From NCBI GenBank assembly GCA_937983015.1, contig CALKAK010000153.1, positions 1-45,193 on the forward strand: a stretch of DNA of 45,193 nt, read 5' to 3'. The notes under the pieces are model-generated. The model searched no databases, had not been told where the DNA came from, and saw nothing but the letters and a program-made list of their open reading frames with translations. The DNA is from an uncultured Bacillaceae bacterium (GTDB taxonomy: Bacteria; Bacillota; Bacilli; Bacillales; Caldibacillaceae). Below are positions 16,656 through 25,725 of the stretch, in pieces; within the stretch, counting starts at the first letter, position 1, and every line of letters begins with the position of its first letter. The translations under genes were made by a program, and so were the position numbers.

Positions 16656-17138
16656 TTAACCAGCACCTTTCCTTTTCCGAAGCTCTTTCGCTAAGCGAAT
16701 GGCTTTTCTTTTCCATTTTTGGAAGACGCTCTTTGTCATCTCTCCAGCTGTTTTCTTCTGCGCGCCTGAATTTGTGATAAAAATTTCCTGTTTATTGATC
16801 GCATGGTTCATCGTTAAAACGAGGCCGATATCGGTATCCTGAACTTCATCTTTCACAATTGTAAACGGAATACGATATTTTTTTGCCAACTGGATGTAAG
16901 GACTTAAGTAGGAATAGCGGATTGAACCGTTTAATAACAGCCGTGCCTGCGGGAAAGCTTTCATTTTCGCTTCGATTTCCGGATAAATTTTCCCCTCATA
17001 AAGCTGTTCGCTAGTAAGCGCGATGATGATCCGCTCCCGTAATGTACCGAGAAAACGACGCCTTTCTGCCGGTTTGGTCTCCGGTGTACCGTATAGCCCC
17101 TTTTTTAAATAATCTTCCAAACCTGGACCGGTATGCAT
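16656..17138 (-). CDS. yueI: YueI-like protein (DUF1694)
   Basis: A 160-residue soluble protein starting at ATG 17138 behind GGGGAG. The sequence fits the DUF1694/YueI family of Bacillaceae: an N-terminal YLKKGLYGTPETKPAERRRFLGTLRERI, ALTSEQLYEGKIYPE, and a central region LLLNGSIRYSYLSPYIQLAKKYRIPFTIV. The C-terminus is strongly basic (about residues 135-160). The fold is related to ribosomal protein L7Ae-like domains in some annotations, but no function is established. It stands alone between gatC and the permease, and no clear terminator separates it from gatC. Confidence 0.75.
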   Translation of the reverse strand: MHTGPGLEDYLKKGLYGTPETKPAERRRFLGTLRERIIIALTSEQLYEGKIYPEIEAKMKAFPQARLLLNGSIRYSYLSPYIQLAKKYRIPFTIVKDEVQDTDIGLVLTMNHAINKQEIFITNSGAQKKTAGEMTKSVFQKWKRKAIRLAKELRKRKGAG

Positions 17139-17326
17139 TATGCTCCCCTGCCCTCTCTAAATATTCATCTATTAATGTATGGAAAACGGGCAAAAGGGTT
17201 CATATTCGATATTAATAAATCCTTATCGACTGCGGTTAACTTTTTTAAAAAAACATCTCATTTTATAACTGGTCATGTTATCGTGCAGATCGCTTTCAGC
17301 TGGCACTCGCTTTCACTTTTTACATC

Positions 17327-17351
17327 AAAAAAGTGGTCATGATGACCACTT
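17327..17351 (-). terminator. Terminator of the permease operon
   Basis: AAGTGGTCAT and its complement form a near-perfect hairpin, followed by TTTTTTG on the minus strand, about 45 bases after the permease stop. Confidence 0.85.
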
Positions 17352-17394
17352 GCAACACTTTTAAGATGTGTTATATATTCGAATGTAAATCCAT

Positions 17395-18801
17395 TCATAG
17401 CACTCTTTGAATTTCTTGTTGCATCTGTTGATCCGCCTGAATTTTTCCGTACTTGACCATGGAATAATTATAAAGAACAAAACCAAAAAGGAACCAAAAC
17501 CCCGTAAGAATCCATTCAATACCAGTGAGTGCTGAAGGCATTCCGGGCATATATAAGATGGTCACACCAAAGGCCATTACAACCGCAAACCATCCAATTG
17601 TCGTTCCTCCTGGTAATTTATAAGGTCTCGGCATATCCGGCTCCTTTTTCCTCAAGATAATAAATGAAACAGCGACCATCAGCCAGGCGATCACAAGTCC
17701 CAGCCCACCTGCATTTACAAACCAAACAAGTGCCGGTCTTCCCAGCAATGGAGCTAAAGTTGATAAAACGGCGATCAACATAATCGCCCGGTGGGGAGTT
17801 TTGTATTTGGGATGCAGTTCTCCCAACGATCTTGGCAGCATACCCGCACGAGCTAGCGCATAAATTGCCCGGCTGCCACCTACATAAAAACCGAGCCAGC
17901 TCGTTACAATGCCTCCAATTCCCCCAAGTACGAGAATATTCGCCATCAATTGACTACCCCCGAAGGCTTCCCCCATTGCATCTGCTGTGACAAGATTAGA
18001 GGCTGCAATCTCCCCTTGGTTCAGAACTATTGAGACACCGAAGATAATTGCGATATACCAAATTACCGCCATAATTACAGAAACGACCAACAATTGTCCA
18101 ATTCTTTTTTTCGGTAAATTTATTTCTTCGGATGCTTGGGGAATCACATCAAAGCCGACAAAAAAGAACGGTGTCATAATAATGATGGATAATAAACCAC
18201 CAATTCCTTTGCCAAATAAAGGCTCCATATTCTTAAAATTACCAGATATCGTACTACCTGTAAGAAGAAGGACACCGGATGCCAGTAAAATTAAAATGAA
18301 AGTAATCATCACAAAAGAAGTGAGTTTAATTCCGCGATAATTGACCCAGGCGACAAGAATGGAACCGATAATTCCCACCCCCGCCCAGGTAATCGTTACG
18401 TCCCATCCTCCGATCGTATACAAATACCCTTGACTAAAATTCGGGACTAAATACTCGAATACTGTAGGTAATGCAACCGCTTCGAACGCAACTACCGAAA
18501 CATAACCAAAAACAACAGCCCAAGTGGTGATGAAAGAAGGGAGCCTTCCCAAAGCTTTGTAGGAAAATACTAGTTCCCCACCGGAAAGAGGGAGGGCCGA
18601 ACTTAACTCTGCATACGTGAGACCGATTAATAATACGAGTATTCCCCCTATGATGAAGGCGAGTATTGCTCCTAATGAACCAGCCTCCGCGATCCAATGT
18701 CCAGTAGAAACAACCCAACCCCAGCCGATCATCGCACCGAAGGCCAGGGCCAGTACATCTTTATTCCCTAAAACTTTTATAAAACGCTGCTCCTCATTCA
18801 T
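17395..18801 (-). CDS. APC-superfamily amino acid permease
   Basis: 468 residues from ATG 18801 (MNEEQRFIKVLG), preceded by GGGGGAG; seven upstream codons in the same frame lack a better site. About twelve hydrophobic segments. The first, LALAFGAMIGWGWVVSTGHWI, carries the G-X-G loop of TM1 that contacts the substrate amine and carboxylate in APC transporters. GELVFSYKALG and the long TM6 region PFFFVGFDVIPQASEEI also fit. The specificity cannot be read. It lies 24 bases downstream of a class III aminotransferase and is very probably co-transcribed, so import of an amino compound for transamination is likely. Confidence 0.85.
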   Translation of the reverse strand: MNEEQRFIKVLGNKDVLALAFGAMIGWGWVVSTGHWIAEAGSLGAILAFIIGGILVLLIGLTYAELSSALPLSGGELVFSYKALGRLPSFITTWAVVFGYVSVVAFEAVALPTVFEYLVPNFSQGYLYTIGGWDVTITWAGVGIIGSILVAWVNYRGIKLTSFVMITFILILLASGVLLLTGSTISGNFKNMEPLFGKGIGGLLSIIIMTPFFFVGFDVIPQASEEINLPKKRIGQLLVVSVIMAVIWYIAIIFGVSIVLNQGEIAASNLVTADAMGEAFGGSQLMANILVLGGIGGIVTSWLGFYVGGSRAIYALARAGMLPRSLGELHPKYKTPHRAIMLIAVLSTLAPLLGRPALVWFVNAGGLGLVIAWLMVAVSFIILRKKEPDMPRPYKLPGGTTIGWFAVVMAFGVTILYMPGMPSALTGIEWILTGFWFLFGFVLYNYSMVKYGKIQADQQMQQEIQRVL

Positions 18802-18825
18802 GCTCGCTCCCCCAATTCTCATAAA

Positions 18826-20184
18826 CTAGTTTTTAGCCGGAATAGATAAGCTACGTTGCACATCTATGATGGCATCATGTAGCCGATCCAAAAGTTCTTG
18901 AACTTGTTTTTCGTTTATGATGAGTGGCGGTGCAAAACAGACGATATCGATCCCCTCATAAGTAACAGGACGGCAGATGACACCGCGTTGATGAAGTGCT
19001 TCGACCACTTTCAATGCAACTTGATGTTGGGGATCAAAACGTTGATTTGTCTCCTTATCTTGAACGAACTCTATCGCCCCGAGAAGTCCTAAACCGCGAA
19101 CTTTGCCGACGATATCGATTTCCTGTTGAATCTTCTGAAAACCTTTCAATAACATGGCACCCATTTTGCGGGCATTCTCTACCAAACCTTCTTTTTCGAT
19201 AATTTCAAGATTCTTTAACCCTACTGCCGTAGCCACGGGATGGCCACTGTATGTATAACCATGGAACAAGATTCCCTCTGATTTTTCCTTCAGTACATCA
19301 TGAATATGATCGGAAACCAACACGCCACCAAGTTGGATATAGCCACTCGTGATCCCTTTTGCGAAAGTCATGACATCAGGTATAACATGGAAGTTCTCGA
19401 TCCCGAACATTTTCCCTGTTCTACCAAAACCAGTTATGACTTCATCTGTAATCATTAAAATTCCATACTCATCACAGACTTTGCGTACTTCCTGGAAATA
19501 ATCGGCTGGTGGTACGAGGACTCCTCCCGCTCCCTGTACCGGTTCTGCAATAAAAGCGGCAATTGTTTCCGGTCCTTGCTCTTCAATCACCTGACGTAAC
19601 GATGCGATCGCTTCTTTCGTGTCTACTAGATAAGGTGGTTCAGCATGATATACATCTGTCATTAGTCGACCAGCCATGTTCCAAAACTCAGGTATACCTG
19701 TTGCACTTGTTGAGCCCGCCGCAACACCGTGATAACCTCGTCTAAGCGCAATGATTTTTTTCCTTTCAGGTTTCCCCTGGATACGCCAGTAGTGTCGGAC
19801 TAATTTAATCGCCGTATCATTAGATTCTGATCCTCCGGATGTAAAGAAAACTGCATTCAATCCTTTCGGTGCGATAGATGCTAATTTTTCTGCAAGTAAA
19901 ATAGCCGGTTCGTGACTGAACGTCGAAAATGTTGAACTGAAAGCTAATTTTTTCATCTGATCAGCAGCTACTTGAGCTAGCTCCTCCCTACCGTGTCCGA
20001 CATTTACATTCCATAAAGAAGACATGGCATCAATGTAAACGTTTCCGTTTTTGTCTGTTAAATAAATGCCTTCCCCCTTTTCGATAATGACCTTCGGTCC
20101 AAACTGCTGTTGTTGTTGAATGGATGAGGTAGGATGGATAAAATGCTTTTTGTCCAATTCAATCAATTCTTGTAAGCTGGGCAT
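18826..20184 (-). CDS. Class III PLP-dependent aminotransferase
   Basis: 452 residues. PLP-enzyme features: NGNVYIDAMSSLWNVNVGHGREELA near the N-terminus, FFTSGGSESNDTAIKLVRHYW for phosphate binding, YHGVAAGSTSATG, ITDEVITGFGRTGKMF, and the Schiff-base lysine in DVMTFAKGITSGYIQLGG. It is closest to the omega-amino acid:pyruvate / beta-alanine / 4-aminobutyrate aminotransferase group. The donor is not determinable here. ATG 20184 has AAGGAGG upstream. It is the first gene of a two-gene operon with the permease and has a consensus promoter. GabD at 6342 could oxidise a semialdehyde product if the donor is GABA; this is inference. Confidence 0.85.
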   Translation of the reverse strand: MPSLQELIELDKKHFIHPTSSIQQQQQFGPKVIIEKGEGIYLTDKNGNVYIDAMSSLWNVNVGHGREELAQVAADQMKKLAFSSTFSTFSHEPAILLAEKLASIAPKGLNAVFFTSGGSESNDTAIKLVRHYWRIQGKPERKKIIALRRGYHGVAAGSTSATGIPEFWNMAGRLMTDVYHAEPPYLVDTKEAIASLRQVIEEQGPETIAAFIAEPVQGAGGVLVPPADYFQEVRKVCDEYGILMITDEVITGFGRTGKMFGIENFHVIPDVMTFAKGITSGYIQLGGVLVSDHIHDVLKEKSEGILFHGYTYSGHPVATAVGLKNLEIIEKEGLVENARKMGAMLLKGFQKIQQEIDIVGKVRGLGLLGAIEFVQDKETNQRFDPQHQVALKVVEALHQRGVICRPVTYEGIDIVCFAPPLIINEKQVQELLDRLHDAIIDVQRSLSIPAKN

Positions 20185-20275
20185 TTTGAAACCTCCTTTA
20201 ATATTAACTACCGCTTGTTGTTAATAATATAAAGAATTAATATTTTATTATAAATTTTCCAACAGTTTGAAACAG

Positions 20276-20304
20276 ATTATATTAAATATTCTTCCTTTTG
20301 TCAA
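20276..20304 (-). promoter_or_regulatory. Consensus sigmaA promoter of the aminotransferase-permease operon
   Basis: On the minus strand TTGACA (20304-20299), a 17-base spacer and TATAAT (20281-20276) match the consensus exactly. The leader is about 85 bases long and includes the ATTAAC-N11-GTTAAT dyad, a possible repressor site. Confidence 0.88.
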
Positions 20305-20679
20305 TTTTTATAATATAAAATATATGCCGGCGTTTCTCACCTATAATTTGTTTAAACGAAGCTTTAATAATCTCACTGCAAATATTTTCAATCTTTGAAA
20401 AACCTTTAAATTACCATACCAAGAGAAAAATAATTATAGATTTTTTCTTTTATTCTGGTGAATCTCTACCAAAACCTTCCGCACTTTCAAAAACGTTATA
20501 TTTTAATAGTTATCTTTCCGTAATTTCGGGATTGTTGCCCTCTAAAGGATTTCATTCCCCTTTCCCTTTGCCCAAGTACAGAAGAATAAATTCTTTTGAT
20601 GATGACTCCACCGATCATTTAAAGCTAGAGTTATGAAGAACGATTCACAAATTTTCCTCTCCTATATGTATGAAAGCAC

Positions 20680-20712
20680 AAAAAAGAGCTCCGTAATGAG
20701 GAGCCCCTCTTT
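20680..20712 (-). terminator. Probable terminator of pruA
   Basis: On the minus strand GGCTCC and GGAGCT form a short hairpin with a seven-base loop, followed by CTTTTTTG, 30-60 bases after the pruA stop. The stem is imperfect on the outer side. Confidence 0.5.
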
Positions 20713-20741
20713 TGGTATGTTTATGTTTGTGAGTATTTCTA

Positions 20742-22289
20742 TTAAAGCTGTTCCGCAATTGCTTTTCCTTGCATGTGTAATAAGAGGTAATCGGGTCCAC
20801 CGGCTTTGGAATCCGTTCCCGACATGTTGAATCCACCGAAAGGTTGATAGCCGACGACCGCACCGGTGCAGCCGCGGTTAATGTAAAGGTTACCGACATG
20901 AAAATCCTGACGTGCTTTTTCAATATGTTCCCGATTATTAGAGATTACCGATCCTGTTAAGCCGTATTCCGTATTGTTGGCGATTTCAATCGCTTCGTCA
21001 AAATCCTTCGCTTTTGTAAAGGCGACGACCGGACCAAAGATTTCTTCTTGCATGATGACCGCCTTCGGGTCAACATCGGCAAAGATCGTCGGTTGAATAT
21101 AGAATCCTTTACTATTATCGCCCGTGCCGCCGTGAACGAGTCTACCTTCTTTCTTGCCGATTTCTATATATCTTGTAATCTTATCAAATGCGGCCTGGTC
21201 GATAACCGGTCCCATGAAGGTCTCCCGTTCGGCCGGATCACCGACGACGAGTTCTTTCGTTAATTCTACGACGCGCTGCAATACTTTTTCATACATATCG
21301 CCGACGCACACGACCCGGGAGCAGGCCGAACATTTTTGGCCGGAAAAGCCAAAGGCAGACGTAACGATCGAATGTGCGGCGATTTCTAGATCCGCTTCTT
21401 CATCGACAACGATCGTATCCTTTCCGCCCATCTCGGCGATGACCCGTTTGAGCCAGATTTGACCGGGATGTACTTTGGCAGCCCGTTCGTAAATACGAAC
21501 TCCGACTTCTTTCGAACCGGTGAAGCTGATGAAACGTGTCTTTGGGTGATCCACTAGATAATCGCCGATTTCCGTTCCGCTACCCGGTATGTAATTCAAC
21601 ACACCCGGTGGCAATCCCGCTTCTTCCATGACCTCAACGAATTTATAAGCGATGACCGGTGAGGCCGAGGCCGGTTTTAAGAGAACCGTATTGCCTGTGA
21701 CAAGAGACGCCACCGTCGTCCCGCACATGATGGCGAAGGCGAAATTCCACGGGGAAATGACGACACCGACACCTAAGGGAATATAGACATACTGGTTGAT
21801 TTCATTGGGCCGGCTGAGTACCTTACCACCTTTTGCCAAATCCAGCATTTGCCGACCATAGTATTCCAAAAAATCAATTCCTTCGGCGATATCGGCATCC
21901 GCTTCCCGCCACGATTTCCCGACTTCTTTTACGAGTAAGGCGCTAAATTCATGTTTCCGGCGCCGAACGATTGCAGCGGCTTTAAACAGGATCTCCGCAC
22001 GCATTTCCGGTTTAAATTTGCGCCATTTTTCAAATGCTTCTAGCGCCACATTCATCGCTTCATCGACGATTTTTTTATCGGCCTTGCTCACGCGCCCGAT
22101 TACCTCTTCTTTATTGGCCGGGTTGATCGAGATGATTTTATCTTCTGTTTTAATCCGCTTTCCTCCGACAACCAAATCATAATCTTGTCCCAGGTAACTT
22201 TCTACTTTTTTCAATCCTTCCAGGAAAGCCTGCTGATTTTCAGGTAAAGAAAAGTCCGTTAACGGTTCATGTTGATAAGGAACAACCAT
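20742..22289 (-). CDS. pruA: L-glutamate gamma-semialdehyde (P5C) dehydrogenase
   Basis: Oxidises pyrroline-5-carboxylate/glutamate semialdehyde to glutamate, the last step of proline and arginine breakdown (RocA/PutC in B. subtilis). The start is ATG 22289 (MVVPYQHEP) behind AGGAGGGG, giving 515 residues, the family length; ten more upstream codons lack a site. Aldehyde dehydrogenase features: SPWNFAFAIMCG, KPASASPV, FTGSKEVGVRIYE, IAEMGGKDTIVVDE with the general base Glu, and the nucleophile in FSGQKCSACSR. The end QPFGGFNMSGTDSKAGGPDYL is typical of P5C dehydrogenases. No proline dehydrogenase is in the window, so it is a stand-alone gene. Confidence 0.93.
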   Translation of the reverse strand: MVVPYQHEPLTDFSLPENQQAFLEGLKKVESYLGQDYDLVVGGKRIKTEDKIISINPANKEEVIGRVSKADKKIVDEAMNVALEAFEKWRKFKPEMRAEILFKAAAIVRRRKHEFSALLVKEVGKSWREADADIAEGIDFLEYYGRQMLDLAKGGKVLSRPNEINQYVYIPLGVGVVISPWNFAFAIMCGTTVASLVTGNTVLLKPASASPVIAYKFVEVMEEAGLPPGVLNYIPGSGTEIGDYLVDHPKTRFISFTGSKEVGVRIYERAAKVHPGQIWLKRVIAEMGGKDTIVVDEEADLEIAAHSIVTSAFGFSGQKCSACSRVVCVGDMYEKVLQRVVELTKELVVGDPAERETFMGPVIDQAAFDKITRYIEIGKKEGRLVHGGTGDNSKGFYIQPTIFADVDPKAVIMQEEIFGPVVAFTKAKDFDEAIEIANNTEYGLTGSVISNNREHIEKARQDFHVGNLYINRGCTGAVVGYQPFGGFNMSGTDSKAGGPDYLLLHMQGKAIAEQL

Positions 22290-22408
22290 TGTCACCCCTC
22301 CTAGATTAATCGCTTTCATTTCTCTTATTATTCTATCAATACAAAAAATTTACTTCAATAGTTCCCTATAGGGTCATTCCCGGCGTGTATGATCAGAACT
22401 TTTCTTGT

Positions 22409-22440
22409 AAAAAAAATTCGCCGGTAATCTTCTACCGGCA
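22409..22440 (-). terminator. Terminator of camS
   Basis: GCCGGTA and TACCGGC form a 7-bp stem with a six-base loop, followed on the minus strand by GAATTTTTTTT. Confidence 0.8.
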
Positions 22441-22461
22441 GAAATCTATGCTGGGAATCCA

Positions 22462-23583
22462 TCAATAAATATGCACGAAAGGTTCTTCCATATTTGGTTT
22501 CTTTAAAATAAGGGCTTCCGGACCGGAGATGGACTGGATCCGTACTTCAACAATGATTTCCGGGGAAAATGTCTCCATCAACAGTCCGCCGATATACTGG
22601 GCCAAACCGATAACCTCAGACTTTCCGTAAAACTCCATGTTCACATCGATTTTCAGTTCTCGCAATTCATCATTCATGTAAAAACCGGTCCCTACGATTC
22701 CGTTATAGTTCGGAAAATAGGACTGGACGTTTTCCTGGAAATTCACGAATCGATCGTAGTCTTCCCGGTTGTATTTTTGAGCACCCGATGAGGGGAACAG
22801 GACGTATCGTTCATTCATCTCTTCCCATTCGATTTGACTCTTTCCTTCTTCAACCGCACCCCACGCAAAGTAATTCCCGGGAATTACCGATGTACGCGAT
22901 TGCTGTTTAAACAGCCCGATAGTGATCGGTACGGTCTCTAAACCTTGCATTAACCGCATTCGGGAAACAATCTCTTGTGCCATTTGTTTGCCTTGCTGCT
23001 CGATTTCACTGTCGGGAATTTTTACTTCTTGCTCATTACCTGAATCAGGGTAGTAGACGGAATTCATCGCCAATCCGATAGCCACTCCACCAAGGCGGAC
23101 TTTATCATCATCGGTCTTTACAAGGTAATTTTGTTCCAGAATATGCCCCAGATAGTACGGGGGTTCCTTCTCTTCTCCCTCATCACTCGAGGGAGAAGCA
23201 GGAGGATTAAGTCCTTCCGGATTATTCGTTTCATCGTATCTTTTCAGCCACTTCTCTATCGTACTTTTATCGAGATATTGTCCATCCTGGTAAAAGAAGC
23301 GATCTGTAGGAAAGGTTTGTTGGGCGATGCGCAGCAAACCTTCTTCCATCTCATCGCTATCCAGCCGCGTATTCATCTCTCTAATAATCAGTCCCCTTGC
23401 CTCGGAAGGCTTATAAGGAGATATGGTCCGATAATAGGATTCGGATATTTGGAAACGCGGGATGATCGCCTTTTCTTCCGTTTGATTGTTTTTCTCTTGG
23501 ATGACTTCATCTTCCGGATCAAACCTCGGAACACAACCTGTTAGGAGTAACATGCTGAGGAATAAGATTAAAAGCCTGCGCAA
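22462..23583 (-). CDS. camS: CamS-family lipoprotein (YerH)
   Basis: 373 residues with TTG start 23583 behind AGAGGTG. The N-terminus is a lipoprotein signal: two arginines, a hydrophobic core, and the lipobox LLTG-Cys at residue 17, followed by an acidic linker. The mature domain belongs to the CamS family, whose enterococcal and staphylococcal members release a sex-pheromone peptide from the signal region. In Bacillus the function is unknown. It sits 13 bases after ligA in the conserved pcrB-pcrA-ligA-yerH cluster. A loop rich in Pro, Ser and Glu (about 130-145) looks disordered. Confidence 0.88.
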   Translation of the reverse strand: MRRLLILFLSMLLLTGCVPRFDPEDEVIQEKNNQTEEKAIIPRFQISESYYRTISPYKPSEARGLIIREMNTRLDSDEMEEGLLRIAQQTFPTDRFFYQDGQYLDKSTIEKWLKRYDETNNPEGLNPPASPSSDEGEEKEPPYYLGHILEQNYLVKTDDDKVRLGGVAIGLAMNSVYYPDSGNEQEVKIPDSEIEQQGKQMAQEIVSRMRLMQGLETVPITIGLFKQQSRTSVIPGNYFAWGAVEEGKSQIEWEEMNERYVLFPSSGAQKYNREDYDRFVNFQENVQSYFPNYNGIVGTGFYMNDELRELKIDVNMEFYGKSEVIGLAQYIGGLLMETFSPEIIVEVRIQSISGPEALILKKPNMEEPFVHIY

Positions 23584-23596
23584 ATTTTACACCTCT

Positions 23597-25603
23597 TTAT
23601 CCGTTCAAATGTTGAAGGAATTGTTCTTCATCCCATACTTCAATACCAAGCTCCTGAGCCTTTGTCAACTTCGATCCGGCATCTGTACCGGCAATAACAA
23701 GGTCGGTCTTGCGACTGACACTACCGGTAACTTTTGCCCCGAGACGTTCCAGGTACTCTTTTGCCTCGTTCCGGGTCATTTGTTCTAATTTTCCGGTTAA
23801 GACAACGGTTTTACCCGCAAAAACGGATGTACTTTCCGTAACTTCTTCCTGCCGCGGTCCCTTATAAGCCATATTGACACCTAGTTCCTTCAGCTCATCG
23901 ATCAGTTCCTTTACTTCCGGTAAGCTGAAATAGGTAACGATGGAATCGGCCATTTTTTCGCCGATTTCATCGATGGCCAGTAAATCCTCTCGAGTTGCCT
24001 GAAATAATTTGTCGATATGGCCAAAATGCATGGCCAACGTCCGGGCTGCTTTCGCCCCAATATAACGAATCCCCAAACCGAATAAGAGACGCTCAAGCGA
24101 GTTCTCCTTCGATGCTTCAATTGCATTGAGCAAGTTGCTGACGGATTTTTCTCCCATCCGCTCCAGTTTCAAAAGTTCCTCTCTCTCTAATTTATAGAGG
24201 TCGGCTATATTATTTACGAGATTGGCCTCGAATAATTGGGTGATGACCTTCTCACCGAGACCTTCGATATTCATCGCATTCCGGGAAGCGAAGTGAATCA
24301 GGCCCTCACGGATTTGTGCGGGGCATTTTGGATTCATACAGCGAATGGCCACTTCGCCTTCGAGCCGAACGAGTTGGCTTCCGCATTCTGGGCAATGTTC
24401 CGGCATGGTAAATGGTTTCTCTTTACCAGTCCGTTCAGTTGGAAGAGGGCGTACTACTTCCGGAATGATATCGCCAGCTTTGCGAATAACCACCCGGTCG
24501 CCGATGCGAATATCTTTTTCTTTAATGATATCCTCATTGTGTAAGGTTGCTCGTTGCACGGTAGTACCGGCAACCCGAACCGGTTCTAAGATGGCGGTCG
24601 GTGTCACAACGCCGGTGCGACCGACATTCAATTCGATCCCGGTCAATGTCGTTACGACTTCCTCCGCCGGGAATTTATAGGCGATTGCCCAGCGCGGACT
24701 CGTCGCCGTGAATCCTAGCTTTTCTTGCTGGTCAAAACGATCCACTTTAACGACGATCCCATCGATTTCATAGGGCAGATCCGTGCGTTTCTCCGACCAT
24801 TCTTCTATATACCTGAGTACATCATCGATGGTTGGACAGACTCGTCGCTCCTTGTTCGTTTTAAAACCGAGACGATCAAGATAGTCAAGCGCCTGGCTAT
24901 GTTTAACAATTTCCGTATTAGAAAATTCGTTCAAAGAATACAGGAAGATATCCAGTTTTCTCTGGGCGGTGATCTTCGAATCGAGCTGTCTGACCGAACC
25001 GGCTGCGGCATTGCGCGGGTTGGCAAACGGTTCTTCTCCCCGGGCTAATTTTTCTTTATTTAACTGTTCAAAGGAGCTTTTCGGCATATAGACTTCGCCA
25101 CGGACTTCGATTGTGACCGGCTCTTTCAATTGTAAGGGAAGGGTTTTGATCGTACGTAAGTTGATCGTGATATCCTCACCGATCACCCCGTTTCCTCTTG
25201 TCGCTCCCTGGACGAAAACCCCATTTTCATAACGCAACGATACCGCAAGGCCATCGATTTTTAATTCACAAACATATTCGAAATCATCCCCGATCGCCTG
25301 ACGAATTTTGCGATCAAAATCACGAAGGTCCGCTTCACTAAAGGCATCTTGTAAACTTAACATCGGCGTGCGATGTTCGACCTTTTTAAAACCTTCCAGA
25401 ATCTCGCCACCAACTCGTTGGGTCGGAGATGTCGGTGTACGTAATTCCGGGAAACGTTCTTCCAAATGAATTAACTCCTGCATCAACCGATCATATTCCG
25501 CATCCGGTACCGTCGGTCGATCCAGTACATAATATTCGTAAGCATAACGGTTTAATTTTTCATGCAATTCTTGTGCGCGCTTTTTTGCCTCTTGAAGATC
25601 CAC
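23597..25603 (-). CDS. ligA: NAD-dependent DNA ligase
   Basis: 668 residues starting at GTG 25603 with GGAGGATG upstream. It seals nicks during replication and repair using NAD+. Domains in order: Ia (YYVLDRPTVPDAEYDRLM), adenylation domain with the nucleophilic lysine in CELKIDGLAVSLRYENG, OB fold, a four-cysteine zinc finger (CPECGSQLV...CMNPKC), helix-hairpin-helix repeats (LEGLGEKVI..., RYIGAKAART) and a C-terminal BRCT domain beginning FAGKTVVLTGKL. All catalytic features are present. It lies between pcrA and camS as in B. subtilis. Confidence 0.97.
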   Translation of the reverse strand: MDLQEAKKRAQELHEKLNRYAYEYYVLDRPTVPDAEYDRLMQELIHLEERFPELRTPTSPTQRVGGEILEGFKKVEHRTPMLSLQDAFSEADLRDFDRKIRQAIGDDFEYVCELKIDGLAVSLRYENGVFVQGATRGNGVIGEDITINLRTIKTLPLQLKEPVTIEVRGEVYMPKSSFEQLNKEKLARGEEPFANPRNAAAGSVRQLDSKITAQRKLDIFLYSLNEFSNTEIVKHSQALDYLDRLGFKTNKERRVCPTIDDVLRYIEEWSEKRTDLPYEIDGIVVKVDRFDQQEKLGFTATSPRWAIAYKFPAEEVVTTLTGIELNVGRTGVVTPTAILEPVRVAGTTVQRATLHNEDIIKEKDIRIGDRVVIRKAGDIIPEVVRPLPTERTGKEKPFTMPEHCPECGSQLVRLEGEVAIRCMNPKCPAQIREGLIHFASRNAMNIEGLGEKVITQLFEANLVNNIADLYKLEREELLKLERMGEKSVSNLLNAIEASKENSLERLLFGLGIRYIGAKAARTLAMHFGHIDKLFQATREDLLAIDEIGEKMADSIVTYFSLPEVKELIDELKELGVNMAYKGPRQEEVTESTSVFAGKTVVLTGKLEQMTRNEAKEYLERLGAKVTGSVSRKTDLVIAGTDAGSKLTKAQELGIEVWDEEQFLQHLNG

Positions 25604-25725
25604 GGGGACATCCTCCTCACGCTATTTCATCAAGAATGAACAGTGGCTCTGACAGCCGCTCTTTTTAAGGAAAGGGGCAAGTTACCACTCTGCCCCGTTG
25701 AAAATTATGAAGGGATACTCGATGA

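Larger units (their letters stand above)
20185..20741. other. Intergenic region between pruA and the aminotransferase operon
   Basis: 557 AT-rich bases without a credible gene. It holds the aminotransferase promoter (20276-20304), an ATTAAC-N11-GTTAAT dyad (20203-20225) between promoter and ribosome site, and the pruA terminator (about 20680-20712). I see nothing recognisable in 20310-20675. Confidence 0.6.

Noticed and set aside
23131..23544. 137-codon plus-strand frame opposite camS
   Set aside because: Antisense to a conserved lipoprotein gene, with no start context or domain.
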